DNA from: an uncultured Erysipelotrichaceae bacterium
GTDB taxonomy: Bacteria; Bacillota_I; Bacilli_A; Erysipelotrichales; Erysipelotrichaceae
Direction: 5' to 3'
Assembly: GCA_902795905.1 (NCBI GenBank)
Contig: CADBMY010000331.1
Location: 1-5,685 of the forward strand
Length of the DNA stretch: 5,685 nucleotides
Part shown: in pieces, positions 1-5,685 of the stretch
How the letters are laid out: every line of letters begins with the position of its first letter
How positions within the stretch are numbered: position 1 is the first letter of the stretch
Made by a program: the position numbers and the translations under genes
Notes under the pieces: model-generated
Told to the model about the DNA's origin: nothing
The model's input: only the letters and a program-made list of their open reading frames with translations
Databases searched by the model: none

Positions 1-357
1 ACGGATATCATTACAGCGGTATTCATGGCAAGTGCGCTGAACCGGGCAGGCATGGGACCGGAGGTGGATGGCTGCGTGATATGTGAGAAGACGCAGGTCA
101 CAGCGCTGAGTGCGGAAGAAGGCGGCTTCCTCTGTCAGGAACATGCGGCGGCTCTGTCGGTGCCGGCATATCCTGTGGAAGCCCTGCGGCAGTTCCGGCT
201 GCTGAACAAGGCAGGCCTCGAGCACTATGATATCCTGGCAGAGACGGTCACGGATGCCTGGAATGATATCGATATACTGGCGGACTTTTTCCGTCTGCAT
301 GCAGGGATGAAACTGCGGTCGTATGACCTGTTCAAGAGGATGGGCTCCATTGAATAA
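1..357 (+). CDS. recO: DNA repair protein RecO, C-terminal part (5' end outside window)
   Basis: RecO works in RecF-pathway recombinational repair: it binds and anneals single-stranded DNA and, with RecR, loads RecA onto SSB-coated DNA in the cytoplasm. The frame is open from base 1, so the gene begins upstream; the 118 residues seen are a little under half of the usual length of about 250. The diagnostic feature is the RecO zinc-finger-like block: the Cys pair CVIC at window residues 25-28, then GGFLC with CxxH at 45-48, followed by the helical C-terminal domain (LRQFRLLNKAG and an ending FKRMGSIE). The pattern here is CxxC...CxxH; some RecO proteins have four Cys and others have lost the site. 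The stop at 355-357 lies inside the putative glyQS promoter. No terminator hairpin follows, so read-through into glyQS is possible. Adjacency of recO to glycyl-tRNA synthetase genes is common in Bacillota. An ATG at base 25 is internal and not the real start. Confidence 0.88.
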   Translation, partial: TDIITAVFMASALNRAGMGPEVDGCVICEKTQVTALSAEEGGFLCQEHAAALSVPAYPVEALRQFRLLNKAGLEHYDILAETVTDAWNDIDILADFFRLHAGMKLRSYDLFKRMGSIE

Positions 358-378
358 AACACAGATTTGTGATATATT
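350..378 (+). promoter_or_regulatory. Probable sigma-A promoter of the glyQS-dnaG-rpoD-trmK operon, extended -10
   Basis: A -35-like TTGAAT (350-355, 4 of 6 to consensus) is followed after exactly 17 bases by TATATT (373-378, 5 of 6). The bases just before the -10 are TGA (370-372), giving an extended -10 TGnTATATT. Transcription would start near 384-386 and leave a leader of about 29 nt containing the ribosome binding site. The -35 box overlaps the last codons and stop of recO. This is assigned by pattern only. It is the best-spaced promoter in the AT-rich gap and the only inter-gene promoter seen in the window. Confidence 0.55.
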
Positions 379-402
379 AATTATTCAGACATATATAATA
401 AC

Positions 403-408
403 GGGAGG
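403..408 (+). promoter_or_regulatory. Ribosome binding site of glyQS
   Basis: GGGAGG is followed by 5 bases and then the ATG at 414. It is the only good Shine-Dalgarno match in the gap and fixes the glyQS start, which also agrees with the usual N-terminus of the family. Confidence 0.8.
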
Positions 409-413
409 CAGTT

Positions 414-1787
414 ATGGAAAAGACATTTGATAAGATCGTCGCACACGCCAAGGACACGGGCTTTGTTTTTCAGGGCTCGGAGATCTACGGCGGTTTAAGC
501 AATACATGGGACTTCGGGCCTCTCGGTGTGGCACTGAAGGATAATATCAAAAGAGCCTGGCAGAAGAAGTTCATCCAGGAAGATCCCAACAACGTGGAGA
601 TCCAGGCTGCGATCCTGATGAATCCGAAGGTATGGGAAGCCAGCGGTCATCTGAAGAGCTTCTCCGATCCCCTGATGGACTGCCGCAACTGTAAGACAAG
701 ACACAGAGCTGACCACCTGATCGAAGAGTTCTCCCACGGTGAAGTGACCGGTGAGGGATGGACAAAAGAGGAGATGGAGACCTATATCCGCGATAATCAT
801 GTTGCTTGTCCGAACTGCGGTTCACATGATTTCACACCGATCCGTCAGTTCAATCTGATGTTCAAGACATTCCAGGGCATTGTTGAAGATGATAAGGATG
901 CGATCTATCTACGTCCGGAGACAGCGCAGGGTATGTTTGTAGACTTCAAGAATGTACAGAGAGCATACCGTAAGAAGGTACCGTTTGGTATCGGGCAGAT
1001 CGGTAAATCGTTCCGCAATGAGATCACACCCGGCAACTTCATCTTCCGTACCAGAGAGTTTGAACAGATGGAGATGGAGTTCTTCTGCAAGCCCGGAACC
1101 GATGATGACTGGTATGCATACTGGAAACAGTTCTGCATGGACTGGATCCTGAGTCTCGGCGGCAATCCTGAGAATCTGCATTTCCGTGATCATGCCAAGG
1201 AAGAACTCAGCTTCTATTCCAAGGCAACAAGTGATATCGAATACCTGTTCCCGTGGGGATGGGGTGAACTCTGGGGTATTGCCAACCGTACGGATTATGA
1301 CCTGACGCAGCACCAGAATACATCAGGCAAGGATATGACATATATGGATCCGCAGACCAACGAGAAGTATATTCCGTACTGTGTGGAACCGGCTGTCGGT
1401 GTTGAAAGACTGTTCCTGATGTTCTTTACGGAAGCATATGATGAAGAGACGCTGGAGAACGGTGATGTGCGTACAGTTATGCATTTCAGTCCTGTACTGG
1501 CGCCGGTCAAGGCTGCTGTACTGCCGCTGAGAAAGAGCCATGGCGAGACAGCCAGAGCGATCAGAGCAGAGTTCAGCAAGGAGTTCAGCTGTGAGTATGA
1601 CGAGTCCGGTTCCATCGGCAAGCGCTACCGCCGTCAGGATGAGATCGGTACTCCGTTCTGCATCACTGTCGATGAACAGACGCTGGAAGATCATACCGTG
1701 ACTGTCCGTTACAGAGATTCGATGAAACAGGATCGGGTAACGGTCGAAGCAGCGAAGCAGATGATCAAAGACGCGATCAAATTCTAA
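414..1787 (+). CDS. glyQS: Glycine--tRNA ligase, single-chain homodimeric type
   Basis: This cytoplasmic class II aminoacyl-tRNA synthetase attaches glycine to tRNA-Gly using ATP. At 457 residues it is the full-length single-chain (alpha2, eukaryote/archaea-like) form, not the two-subunit GlyQ+GlyS tetramer of B. subtilis and E. coli. Visible in order: N-terminal catalytic start with [11 protein letters not shown] (17-27) and WDFGPLG (32-38); a zinc-binding insertion with CxxC at 90-93, RADHLIE (98-104) and CxxC at 132-135; FNLMF (146-150); RPETAQG (167-173); motif 2 FRNEITP (200-206) and the REFEQME block (214-220); [10 protein letters not shown] (288-297), which includes glycine-pocket residues of the family; motif 3 EPAVGVERL (325-333) with its ATP-binding Arg332. 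The C-terminal anticodon-binding domain spans about 361-457 ([27 protein letters not shown]). Motif 3 has Ala and Glu where EPSxGVDR is commoner, a mild variation. A promoter and RBS lie directly upstream, with no T-box leader. dnaG follows after 8 bases, so the two are probably cotranscribed. Confidence 0.97.
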   Translation: MEKTFDKIVAHAKDTGFVFQGSEIYGGLSNTWDFGPLGVALKDNIKRAWQKKFIQEDPNNVEIQAAILMNPKVWEASGHLKSFSDPLMDCRNCKTRHRADHLIEEFSHGEVTGEGWTKEEMETYIRDNHVACPNCGSHDFTPIRQFNLMFKTFQGIVEDDKDAIYLRPETAQGMFVDFKNVQRAYRKKVPFGIGQIGKSFRNEITPGNFIFRTREFEQMEMEFFCKPGTDDDWYAYWKQFCMDWILSLGGNPENLHFRDHAKEELSFYSKATSDIEYLFPWGWGELWGIANRTDYDLTQHQNTSGKDMTYMDPQTNEKYIPYCVEPAVGVERLFLMFFTEAYDEETLENGDVRTVMHFSPVLAPVKAAVLPLRKSHGETARAIRAEFSKEFSCEYDESGSIGKRYRRQDEIGTPFCITVDEQTLEDHTVTVRYRDSMKQDRVTVEAAKQMIKDAIKF

Positions 1788-1791
1788 GGAG
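1786..1791 (+). promoter_or_regulatory. Ribosome binding site of dnaG, overlapping glyQS stop
   Basis: AAGGAG includes the last two bases of the glyQS TAA stop and sits only 4 bases before the dnaG ATG (1796). The short spacing and overlap suggest coupled and rather modest primase translation (inference). Confidence 0.7.
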
Positions 1792-1795
1792 ATAC

Positions 1796-3556
1796 ATGAG
1801 CAGGATCAGTGACCGGGATATTGACAATATACGTGCCAAAGCAGATATCGTGGATATCATCGGCCGCTATCTGCAGGTACAGAGAAAGGGCAAATCTTAC
1901 GTTGCCCTTTGCCCGTTTCATGATGACCACTCACCGTCGATGTCGATCTCTCCCGACAGGCAGATCTTCAAGTGCTTCGTGTGCGGTGCCGGCGGCAATG
2001 TCTTCGGCTTTGTGCAGAGATATGAGAATATCTCTTTCCCGGAGGCAGTATCACGGGTTGCCGGCCTGATCGGCTATCCGCTGAGCATTGAACCGGAGGC
2101 AGAGAAGAAGCCGGAGGATCCGCATAAGGAAGCCTTATACAGGATCCTGGATGAGACGATCCGCTGGTCCATGTATGCGCTGAATACAGGCGATGCGGCA
2201 CTGGAAAAGCAGTATCTTGAAGACAGGGGACTGAACCAGGATATCCGGGAGAAGTTCCAGATCGGCTATAATCCCGGCCGGGAAGCACTGTATCACTTCC
2301 TGAAAGCCAAGGGATATAACGAACAGGACATGGTCGATGCCAATGTCGTCAGGACCAGCCAGAGCGGTATCCAGGATGTGTTTTCGGGGAGGATCACATT
2401 CCCGATCCATGACCGTAGCGGGCATCCGATCGGCTTCTCCGCCCGTACGATCGATCCTGCCAATCCTTCCAAATATATCAATACGACCGATACCGATGTC
2501 TTTCATAAGAGCGATATCGTCTATAACTATCACCGGGCCAGAGATTCGGCGAGAAGAGAAGGCTGTGTCTTTGTGACTGAAGGTGTTACCGATGTCATCG
2601 CTTTTGCCAGAGCCGGCATCGACAACTGTGTCTGTACGCTTGGTACATCCTGCACGGAGCATCAGATCTCGCAGCTCAAGAGTCTTGCCCGCAGGATCAT
2701 CTTCTGCTATGACGGTGACAATGCCGGTCAGGCAGCGACGTACAGAGCCGGGCAGATGGCAAAGAAGGCAGGCTGTGATATTGCTGTGATCGCCAACGAT
2801 ACCGGCAAGGATCCGGATGAGATCGTGCGCGAACAGGGCAGGGAAGGTCTGCAGAAGCTGACAGCGAAGCAGCTGACATGGATCGAATTTGTCATGCAGT
2901 GGCTGCAGAAACAGACCGATTTTGACAACTATACATCACGTAAGGAATTCGTGCAGAAGGTGGAGGCAGAGATCGCCGGACTGGAAGACGAATTCGACAA
3001 GAAACACTTTACGGAAGAACTGTCGCGGATCAGCGGGTTCCGGCTGGAATATCAGCCGAAGACACCGGCCTACACACCGGCACCGCACAAACCGGCAGCC
3101 GCTGCCAAAGCACCTGATGGTTTTGAGGAAGCCGAGGATATCATTCTGGCAATGATGCTGGCAAATTCCTCAGCTGCGCACAGATTTGTAGAGAAACTTG
3201 GATATTTAACTGATAAAATAAAACATGCAGCATCAATGATGATCGTTGATGCATATCGTACCAGGGGTACCGCCGAACCCAGTATACTGATCGACGAAAC
3301 TTCGAACGAAGAAATAAGAAAACTGCTGATCAAGCTGACAGAACACTGGGCTTACAGTATTCCTTTTGAGGAAAAGATCTTCGACGGAGCGGTTCGCAAG
3401 GTTCAGATCAGGGCGAAGACGGTACAGGCCAATGCTTTCAGACAGGCATTGCAGAATCCTCTGAGTGATGAGAATGCACAGGTACTGCTGAATCAGTATC
3501 AGGAATGTCTGAAAGACTTAAGGAGGTATATCGATGACGACAACCAGGAAGAGTAA
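1796..3556 (+). CDS. dnaG: DNA primase DnaG
   Basis: DnaG makes the short RNA primers for lagging-strand and initiation synthesis at the replication fork, acting with the replicative helicase. The 586 residues match the usual bacterial length of about 600. Domains in order: N-terminal CHC2 zinc-binding domain with Cys39, His42, Cys60 and Cys63 (CPFH...CFVC), preceded by [21 protein letters not shown] polymerase core with SGRITFPI (197-204) and KYIN (226-229) plus FHKS (236-239); Toprim fold with catalytic EGVTDVI (262-268), LGTSCTEHQ (282-290), YDGDNAG (305-311; Asp306 and Asp308 are metal ligands) and KDPDE (338-342). A Pro/Ala-rich linker (about 421-441) leads to the helical C-terminal helicase-interaction domain (about 443-586), which is poorly conserved in all primases. 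Small departures from consensus are the TTDT that replaces the common SPET after KYxN, and Val264 where Tyr/Phe is usual. All metal and zinc ligands are present, so it should be active. The last 23 bases overlap the start of rpoD. Confidence 0.97.
   Translation: MSRISDRDIDNIRAKADIVDIIGRYLQVQRKGKSYVALCPFHDDHSPSMSISPDRQIFKCFVCGAGGNVFGFVQRYENISFPEAVSRVAGLIGYPLSIEPEAEKKPEDPHKEALYRILDETIRWSMYALNTGDAALEKQYLEDRGLNQDIREKFQIGYNPGREALYHFLKAKGYNEQDMVDANVVRTSQSGIQDVFSGRITFPIHDRSGHPIGFSARTIDPANPSKYINTTDTDVFHKSDIVYNYHRARDSARREGCVFVTEGVTDVIAFARAGIDNCVCTLGTSCTEHQISQLKSLARRIIFCYDGDNAGQAATYRAGQMAKKAGCDIAVIANDTGKDPDEIVREQGREGLQKLTAKQLTWIEFVMQWLQKQTDFDNYTSRKEFVQKVEAEIAGLEDEFDKKHFTEELSRISGFRLEYQPKTPAYTPAPHKPAAAAKAPDGFEEAEDIILAMMLANSSAAHRFVEKLGYLTDKIKHAASMMIVDAYRTRGTAEPSILIDETSNEEIRKLLIKLTEHWAYSIPFEEKIFDGAVRKVQIRAKTVQANAFRQALQNPLSDENAQVLLNQYQECLKDLRRYIDDDNQEE
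3074..3081 (+). repeat. Short direct repeat ACACCGGC in the DnaG linker
   Basis: ACACCGGC occurs at 3062-3069 and again at 3074-3081, 12 bases apart, within the sequence encoding the Pro/Ala-rich linker (TPAYTPAP). It probably reflects the low-complexity linker and carries no separate function that I can see. Confidence 0.4.
3211..3219 (+). promoter_or_regulatory. Possible internal promoter (extended -10) within dnaG, upstream of rpoD
   Basis: TGATAAAAT matches an extended -10 (TGn followed by TAAAAT, 5 of 6) inside an unusually AT-rich stretch of dnaG (about 3185-3225). It lies about 315 bases before the rpoD start. No convincing -35 box stands at 16-18 bases; TTGTAG at 3186-3191 is 22 bases away. 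Internal promoters feeding the sigma gene from within dnaG are known in E. coli and B. subtilis, which is why this is listed. It may simply be chance in an AT-rich segment. Confidence 0.22.
3230..3252 (+). other. Inverted repeat / possible RNA hairpin inside dnaG
   Basis: GCATCAATG (3230-3238) pairs with CGTTGATGC (3244-3252) around a 5-base loop, giving a 9-pair stem with one T-G wobble. It is not followed by a T run, so it is not an intrinsic terminator. It begins about 10 bases after the -10-like sequence at 3214-3219. It could be an RNA processing or stability element of the operon transcript, or an accident of coding sequence. Confidence 0.25.
3520..3526 (+). promoter_or_regulatory. Ribosome binding site of rpoD, inside dnaG
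   Basis: AAGGAGG is a near-perfect Shine-Dalgarno sequence 7 bases before the ATG at 3534. It is the strongest RBS in the window and decides the rpoD start, which makes the long N-terminal extension of the sigma factor real rather than an over-long gene call. Confidence 0.9.
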
Positions 3557-5066
3557 AAAGACACCGAAACCGGTATACGGAAAAGCAACGGATGTGTTTG
3601 CGGCAAAGCAGAAGATCCGCCGTATCCGCATGGAAGCAGAGAATGAGGCATACCTTCAGTACATCATTCCGCGTTATTCGGCATACGAGCTCAAAAAGAC
3701 AAAAGATGGTCTGAAGGCAGCCAAAGCCAAGCAGGCAAAGCCCAGTATTCCCTCCGAGGATAAGCTTGAGAAGATCTATGCATCGGTTCTGCCCAAGCCG
3801 GAGCCGGTGAAGAAAGAAGAGCCGAAGGAAGCTGAATATCACGGTGAGAAGAGACAGCATACACAGATCGATATCTACAAATACGACGGTAAAAACAAGG
3901 AAGTAAAGACACTGGAGGAACTCAGAGAGGAGTTCCGTACGGTCTATGAAAATGACAAGGTCCTGTACCAGAAGGATGTCATGAGTGCTCTGGATCATCT
4001 GGATCTCAGTGATCAGGATATGGTAGATCTCTATGACTGGCTGGCAGAACAGGGCATCCATGTATCGGAAGATGAAGATATCGAAGGTCTGGATGATGAG
4101 GATATCGACCTGATCAGTGATGATGACGGTGATCTTGAAGATGATGAAGACAGTCTTGAAGATGATGTCGAGACAACATCCAATCCGACGGCGTTTATCA
4201 ACAATATCTATGCCGGCAGCGGCAGCGGTGTACAGCTCAATGATCCGGTCAAGATGTATCTGAAGGAGATCGGCAGAGTGCCTCTGCTGAGACCGGAGGA
4301 TGAACCGGAGATCGCCAAGCGTATCGAACAGGGAGATGAGGAAGCGAAGAATATCCTGATCTCCAGCAACCTGCGTCTTGTTGTTTCGATTGCCAAGAAG
4401 TATGTCGGCAGAGGCATGCTGTTTCTGGATCTGATCCAGGAGGGTAATATGGGTCTTGTCAAAGCCGTGGAGAAATTTGATTATACCAAGGGCTTCAAGT
4501 TCAGTACCTATGCGACATGGTGGATTCGTCAGGCGATCACAAGAGCGATCGCTGACCAGGCAAGAACCATCCGTATTCCGGTACATATGGTCGAGACCAT
4601 CAATAAACTGACAAGGATCCAGCGTCAGCTCGTACAGGAACTCGGACGTGATCCGACAGCCGAAGAGATCTCTGCCCGCATGGACGGCATCTCCCCGGAA
4701 AAGGTAAGAGAGATCCAGAAGATCGCTCTGGAACCGGTATCTCTGGAGACCCCGATCGGTGAGGAGGATGATTCACACCTCGGTGACTTCATTGAGGACA
4801 AGGATGCGATGAGCCCGGATCAGTATGCAAACAATCAGTTGCTGAAGGACGAGATCAACAATGTCCTGAGCGGTCTGACTGAACGTGAGGAAAAGGTACT
4901 GCGTCTGCGTTTCGGTCTCTATGACGGCCGGACACGTACGCTGGAAGAGGTCGGCAAGGCGTTCAATGTTACCAGAGCGCGTATTCGTCAGATCGAAGCC
5001 AAGGCTCTGCGTAAACTGAAGCATCCGACCCGTTCCAAGCGTCTGAAGGATTTCTTTGACCGCTGA
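3534..5066 (+). CDS. rpoD: Primary (housekeeping) RNA polymerase sigma factor, RpoD/SigA
   Basis: This group 1 sigma-70 factor directs core RNA polymerase to housekeeping promoters. It has 510 residues, against roughly 370 for B. subtilis SigA; the excess is N-terminal. Layout: a Lys/Arg-rich extension (1 to about 122) with no domain I recognise; a region 1.1-like segment (about 126-177, LEELREEF...WLAEQGIHV); an acidic linker (179-211, 22 of 33 residues Asp/Glu); region 1.2 ([11 protein letters not shown], 237-247); region 2 ([12 protein letters not shown] at 279-290, [10 protein letters not shown] at 299-308, [14 protein letters not shown] at 322-335, core binding and -10 recognition/melting); region 3 (about 346-400); the region 3.2 finger ([20 protein letters not shown], 401-420); region 4 with the helix-turn-helix (about 448-500). 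The recognition helix reads [10 protein letters not shown] (479-488): Ala482 stands where Glu is nearly invariant (E585 of E. coli sigma70). Regions 2-3 are otherwise close to consensus. The start is fixed by AAGGAGG within dnaG, and the stop overlaps the trmK start. Confidence 0.97.
   Translation: MTTTRKSKKTPKPVYGKATDVFAAKQKIRRIRMEAENEAYLQYIIPRYSAYELKKTKDGLKAAKAKQAKPSIPSEDKLEKIYASVLPKPEPVKKEEPKEAEYHGEKRQHTQIDIYKYDGKNKEVKTLEELREEFRTVYENDKVLYQKDVMSALDHLDLSDQDMVDLYDWLAEQGIHVSEDEDIEGLDDEDIDLISDDDGDLEDDEDSLEDDVETTSNPTAFINNIYAGSGSGVQLNDPVKMYLKEIGRVPLLRPEDEPEIAKRIEQGDEEAKNILISSNLRLVVSIAKKYVGRGMLFLDLIQEGNMGLVKAVEKFDYTKGFKFSTYATWWIRQAITRAIADQARTIRIPVHMVETINKLTRIQRQLVQELGRDPTAEEISARMDGISPEKVREIQKIALEPVSLETPIGEEDDSHLGDFIEDKDAMSPDQYANNQLLKDEINNVLSGLTEREEKVLRLRFGLYDGRTRTLEEVGKAFNVTRARIRQIEAKALRKLKHPTRSKRLKDFFDR
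4133..4174 (+). repeat. 21-base imperfect tandem repeat in the acidic linker of rpoD
   Basis: Two units of 21 bases (4133-4153 and 4154-4174) share an exact first 14 bases, TCTTGAAGATGATG, and 17 of 21 overall. They are in frame and encode LEDDEDS and LEDDVET. This looks like a small in-frame duplication that lengthened the acidic stretch. Confidence 0.6.
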
Positions 5067-5685
5067 TGAATATCCGCATACAGGCGGCTGCCGATCTCGT
5101 AAAAGAGGGCAGGATCCCTGCCGATATCGGTACCGATCATGGGTATCTGCCGATCCTGCTGACGGAAACGGGCAAATGCCCGAAGGCTTATGCGTGTGAT
5201 ATCGCACCGGGACCATTATCCGCAGCGGTAAACAATATCCGCCGCAGCGGGCTTGAAGACAAGGTCACGGCGATCCTGTCTGACGGGCTGGATCATGTGC
5301 CGGCGGATGCGGATGTCGTATGCATATGCGGTATGGGTGTACATACTGCCTGTGAGATCCTCGAACGTGACCCCGCAAAGCTGACGCAGTTTCGGGAGAT
5401 CATCGTGCAGGTCAATGATGATGTGCCGTATCTGCGGCAGTGGATCGCTGATCACGGTTACCGGATTCTCGCAGAGAAGATCGTCAGGGACAGGGCGCAT
5501 GTATATGAGATCGTCATGTTTACAGCAGATGAGTACGGTGCCTACAGTGAAGAAGAGATCTTTCTCGGTCCCTTACTGATGAGAGAAGCTTCCGATACAT
5601 ATCTGCAGTACAGGACAAAACAGCTGCAGAAGATCAGGGACATACTGCACCTGCGCAAGGGCAGAAACAGTGAGGAACTGATCAG
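5066..5685 (+). CDS. trmK: tRNA (adenine(22)-N1)-methyltransferase TrmK, N-terminal part (3' end outside window)
   Basis: TrmK (formerly YqfN, COG2384) uses S-adenosylmethionine to methylate N1 of A22 in the D-arm region of tRNAs. The frame runs open to the right edge, giving 206 full codons of a protein usually around 230 residues, so little is missing. Evidence: the SAM-binding motif I ADIGTDHGYLP (19-29), very close to B. subtilis MADIGSDHAYLP; ACDIAPGPL (43-51); SDGLD (72-76); GMG (89-91); IVQVND (113-118) at the place of the family's QPN motif; LGPLL (167-171) followed by a Glu/Lys-rich helical C-terminal part. ATG 5066 shares one base with the rpoD stop (TGATG), and an in-frame TGA at 5057-5059 excludes an ATG start further upstream. 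There is no RBS at proper distance (AAGGA at 5046-5050 is 15 bases away), so translation probably depends on ribosomes finishing rpoD. The same rpoD/sigA-trmK neighbourhood is seen in B. subtilis and relatives. Confidence 0.92.
   Translation, partial: MNIRIQAAADLVKEGRIPADIGTDHGYLPILLTETGKCPKAYACDIAPGPLSAAVNNIRRSGLEDKVTAILSDGLDHVPADADVVCICGMGVHTACEILERDPAKLTQFREIIVQVNDDVPYLRQWIADHGYRILAEKIVRDRAHVYEIVMFTADEYGAYSEEEIFLGPLLMREASDTYLQYRTKQLQKIRDILHLRKGRNSEELI

Noticed and set aside
394..399. Perfect TATAAT hexamer just before the glyQS RBS
   Set aside because: Transcription would start near 406, inside the GGGAGG ribosome binding site, and the nearest -35-like TTGTGA (367-372) is 21 bases away. 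The promoter at 350-378 has better spacing.
371..399. AT-only inverted repeat (ATATAT around TAATTATTCAGAC) as terminator or operator after recO
   Set aside because: The stem would be about 6 A-T pairs with no GC content and no following T run, so it is too weak for a terminator. The resemblance comes from low complexity.
2135..2662. Minus-strand open frame of 175 codons opposite the dnaG core
   Set aside because: It is a mirror frame of a conserved gene, rich in Asp/Ile/Gly from reversed GAT/ATC codons, and resembles no known protein.
3253..3271. Inverted repeat GTACC-AGG-GGTAC-like in dnaG
   Set aside because: A 5-pair stem with a 3-base loop inside conserved reading frame has no independent support.
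3300..3311. Palindrome CTTCGAACGAAG in dnaG
   Set aside because: The stem is only 4-5 pairs within coding sequence with no associated signal; expected by chance.
3438..4586. Long open frame of 382 codons on the minus strand, antisense to the end of dnaG and most of rpoD
   Set aside because: It covers strongly conserved sigma region 1.2-2 coding sequence, crosses the dnaG/rpoD boundary and resembles no family I know. Its Ile/Asp/Leu-rich composition is what the opposite strand of GAT/ATC/CAG-rich coding sequence produces.
1..5685. Mobile element, CRISPR array, tRNA, rRNA or defence gene
   Set aside because: All but about 64 bases of the window is accounted for by five housekeeping genes in one orientation. 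No transposase, array-like repeats or cloverleaf sequence was seen.

Overview
The window reads as a block of core housekeeping genes from a low-to-mid GC member of the Bacillota, most likely Erysipelotrichia or a close relative. Three things point there: the gene order recO - glyQS - dnaG - rpoD - trmK, a housekeeping sigma factor of the SigA type whose conserved half closely resembles that of Bacillus subtilis, and strong AGGAGG-type ribosome binding sites. Base composition looks close to half GC by eye. The taxonomic placement is an inference from family resemblance. All genes lie on the + strand; no mobile element, CRISPR array, tRNA or rRNA was seen.

Layout: (1) bases 1-357 are the 3' end of recO (recombinational repair), cut by the left edge. 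(2) Bases 358-413 are a short AT-rich leader. A sigma-A-type promoter with an extended -10 overlaps the recO stop codon and probably drives everything downstream. (3) Bases 414-1787 encode a complete single-chain glycyl-tRNA synthetase. (4) Bases 1796-3556 encode DNA primase. (5) Bases 3534-5066 encode the primary sigma factor; its start lies inside the end of dnaG. (6) Bases 5066-5685 are the start of trmK, which makes m1A22 in tRNA, cut by the right edge. No gap between genes exceeds 56 bases, so there is no long non-coding stretch.

The junctions are very tight after glyQS: 8 bases between glyQS and dnaG, a 23-base overlap of dnaG and rpoD, and a 1-base TGATG overlap of rpoD and trmK. This indicates one transcript with translational coupling, linking translation (glycine charging), replication initiation (primase) and transcription initiation (sigma). 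It is a Gram-positive counterpart of the rpsU-dnaG-rpoD macromolecular synthesis operon. Compared with B. subtilis, the ccpN-yqfL pair between glyS and dnaG is missing, and glyQ/glyS are replaced by one single-chain gene.

No novel defence or mobile system was found. The observations most worth following are in the sigma factor: a roughly 120-residue basic N-terminal extension before region 1.1, a strongly acidic linker, and an alanine replacing the highly conserved glutamate in the -35 recognition helix (equivalent to E585 of E. coli sigma70). An AT-rich pocket with an extended -10-like sequence and a hairpin late in dnaG is a weaker candidate for an internal rpoD control site.
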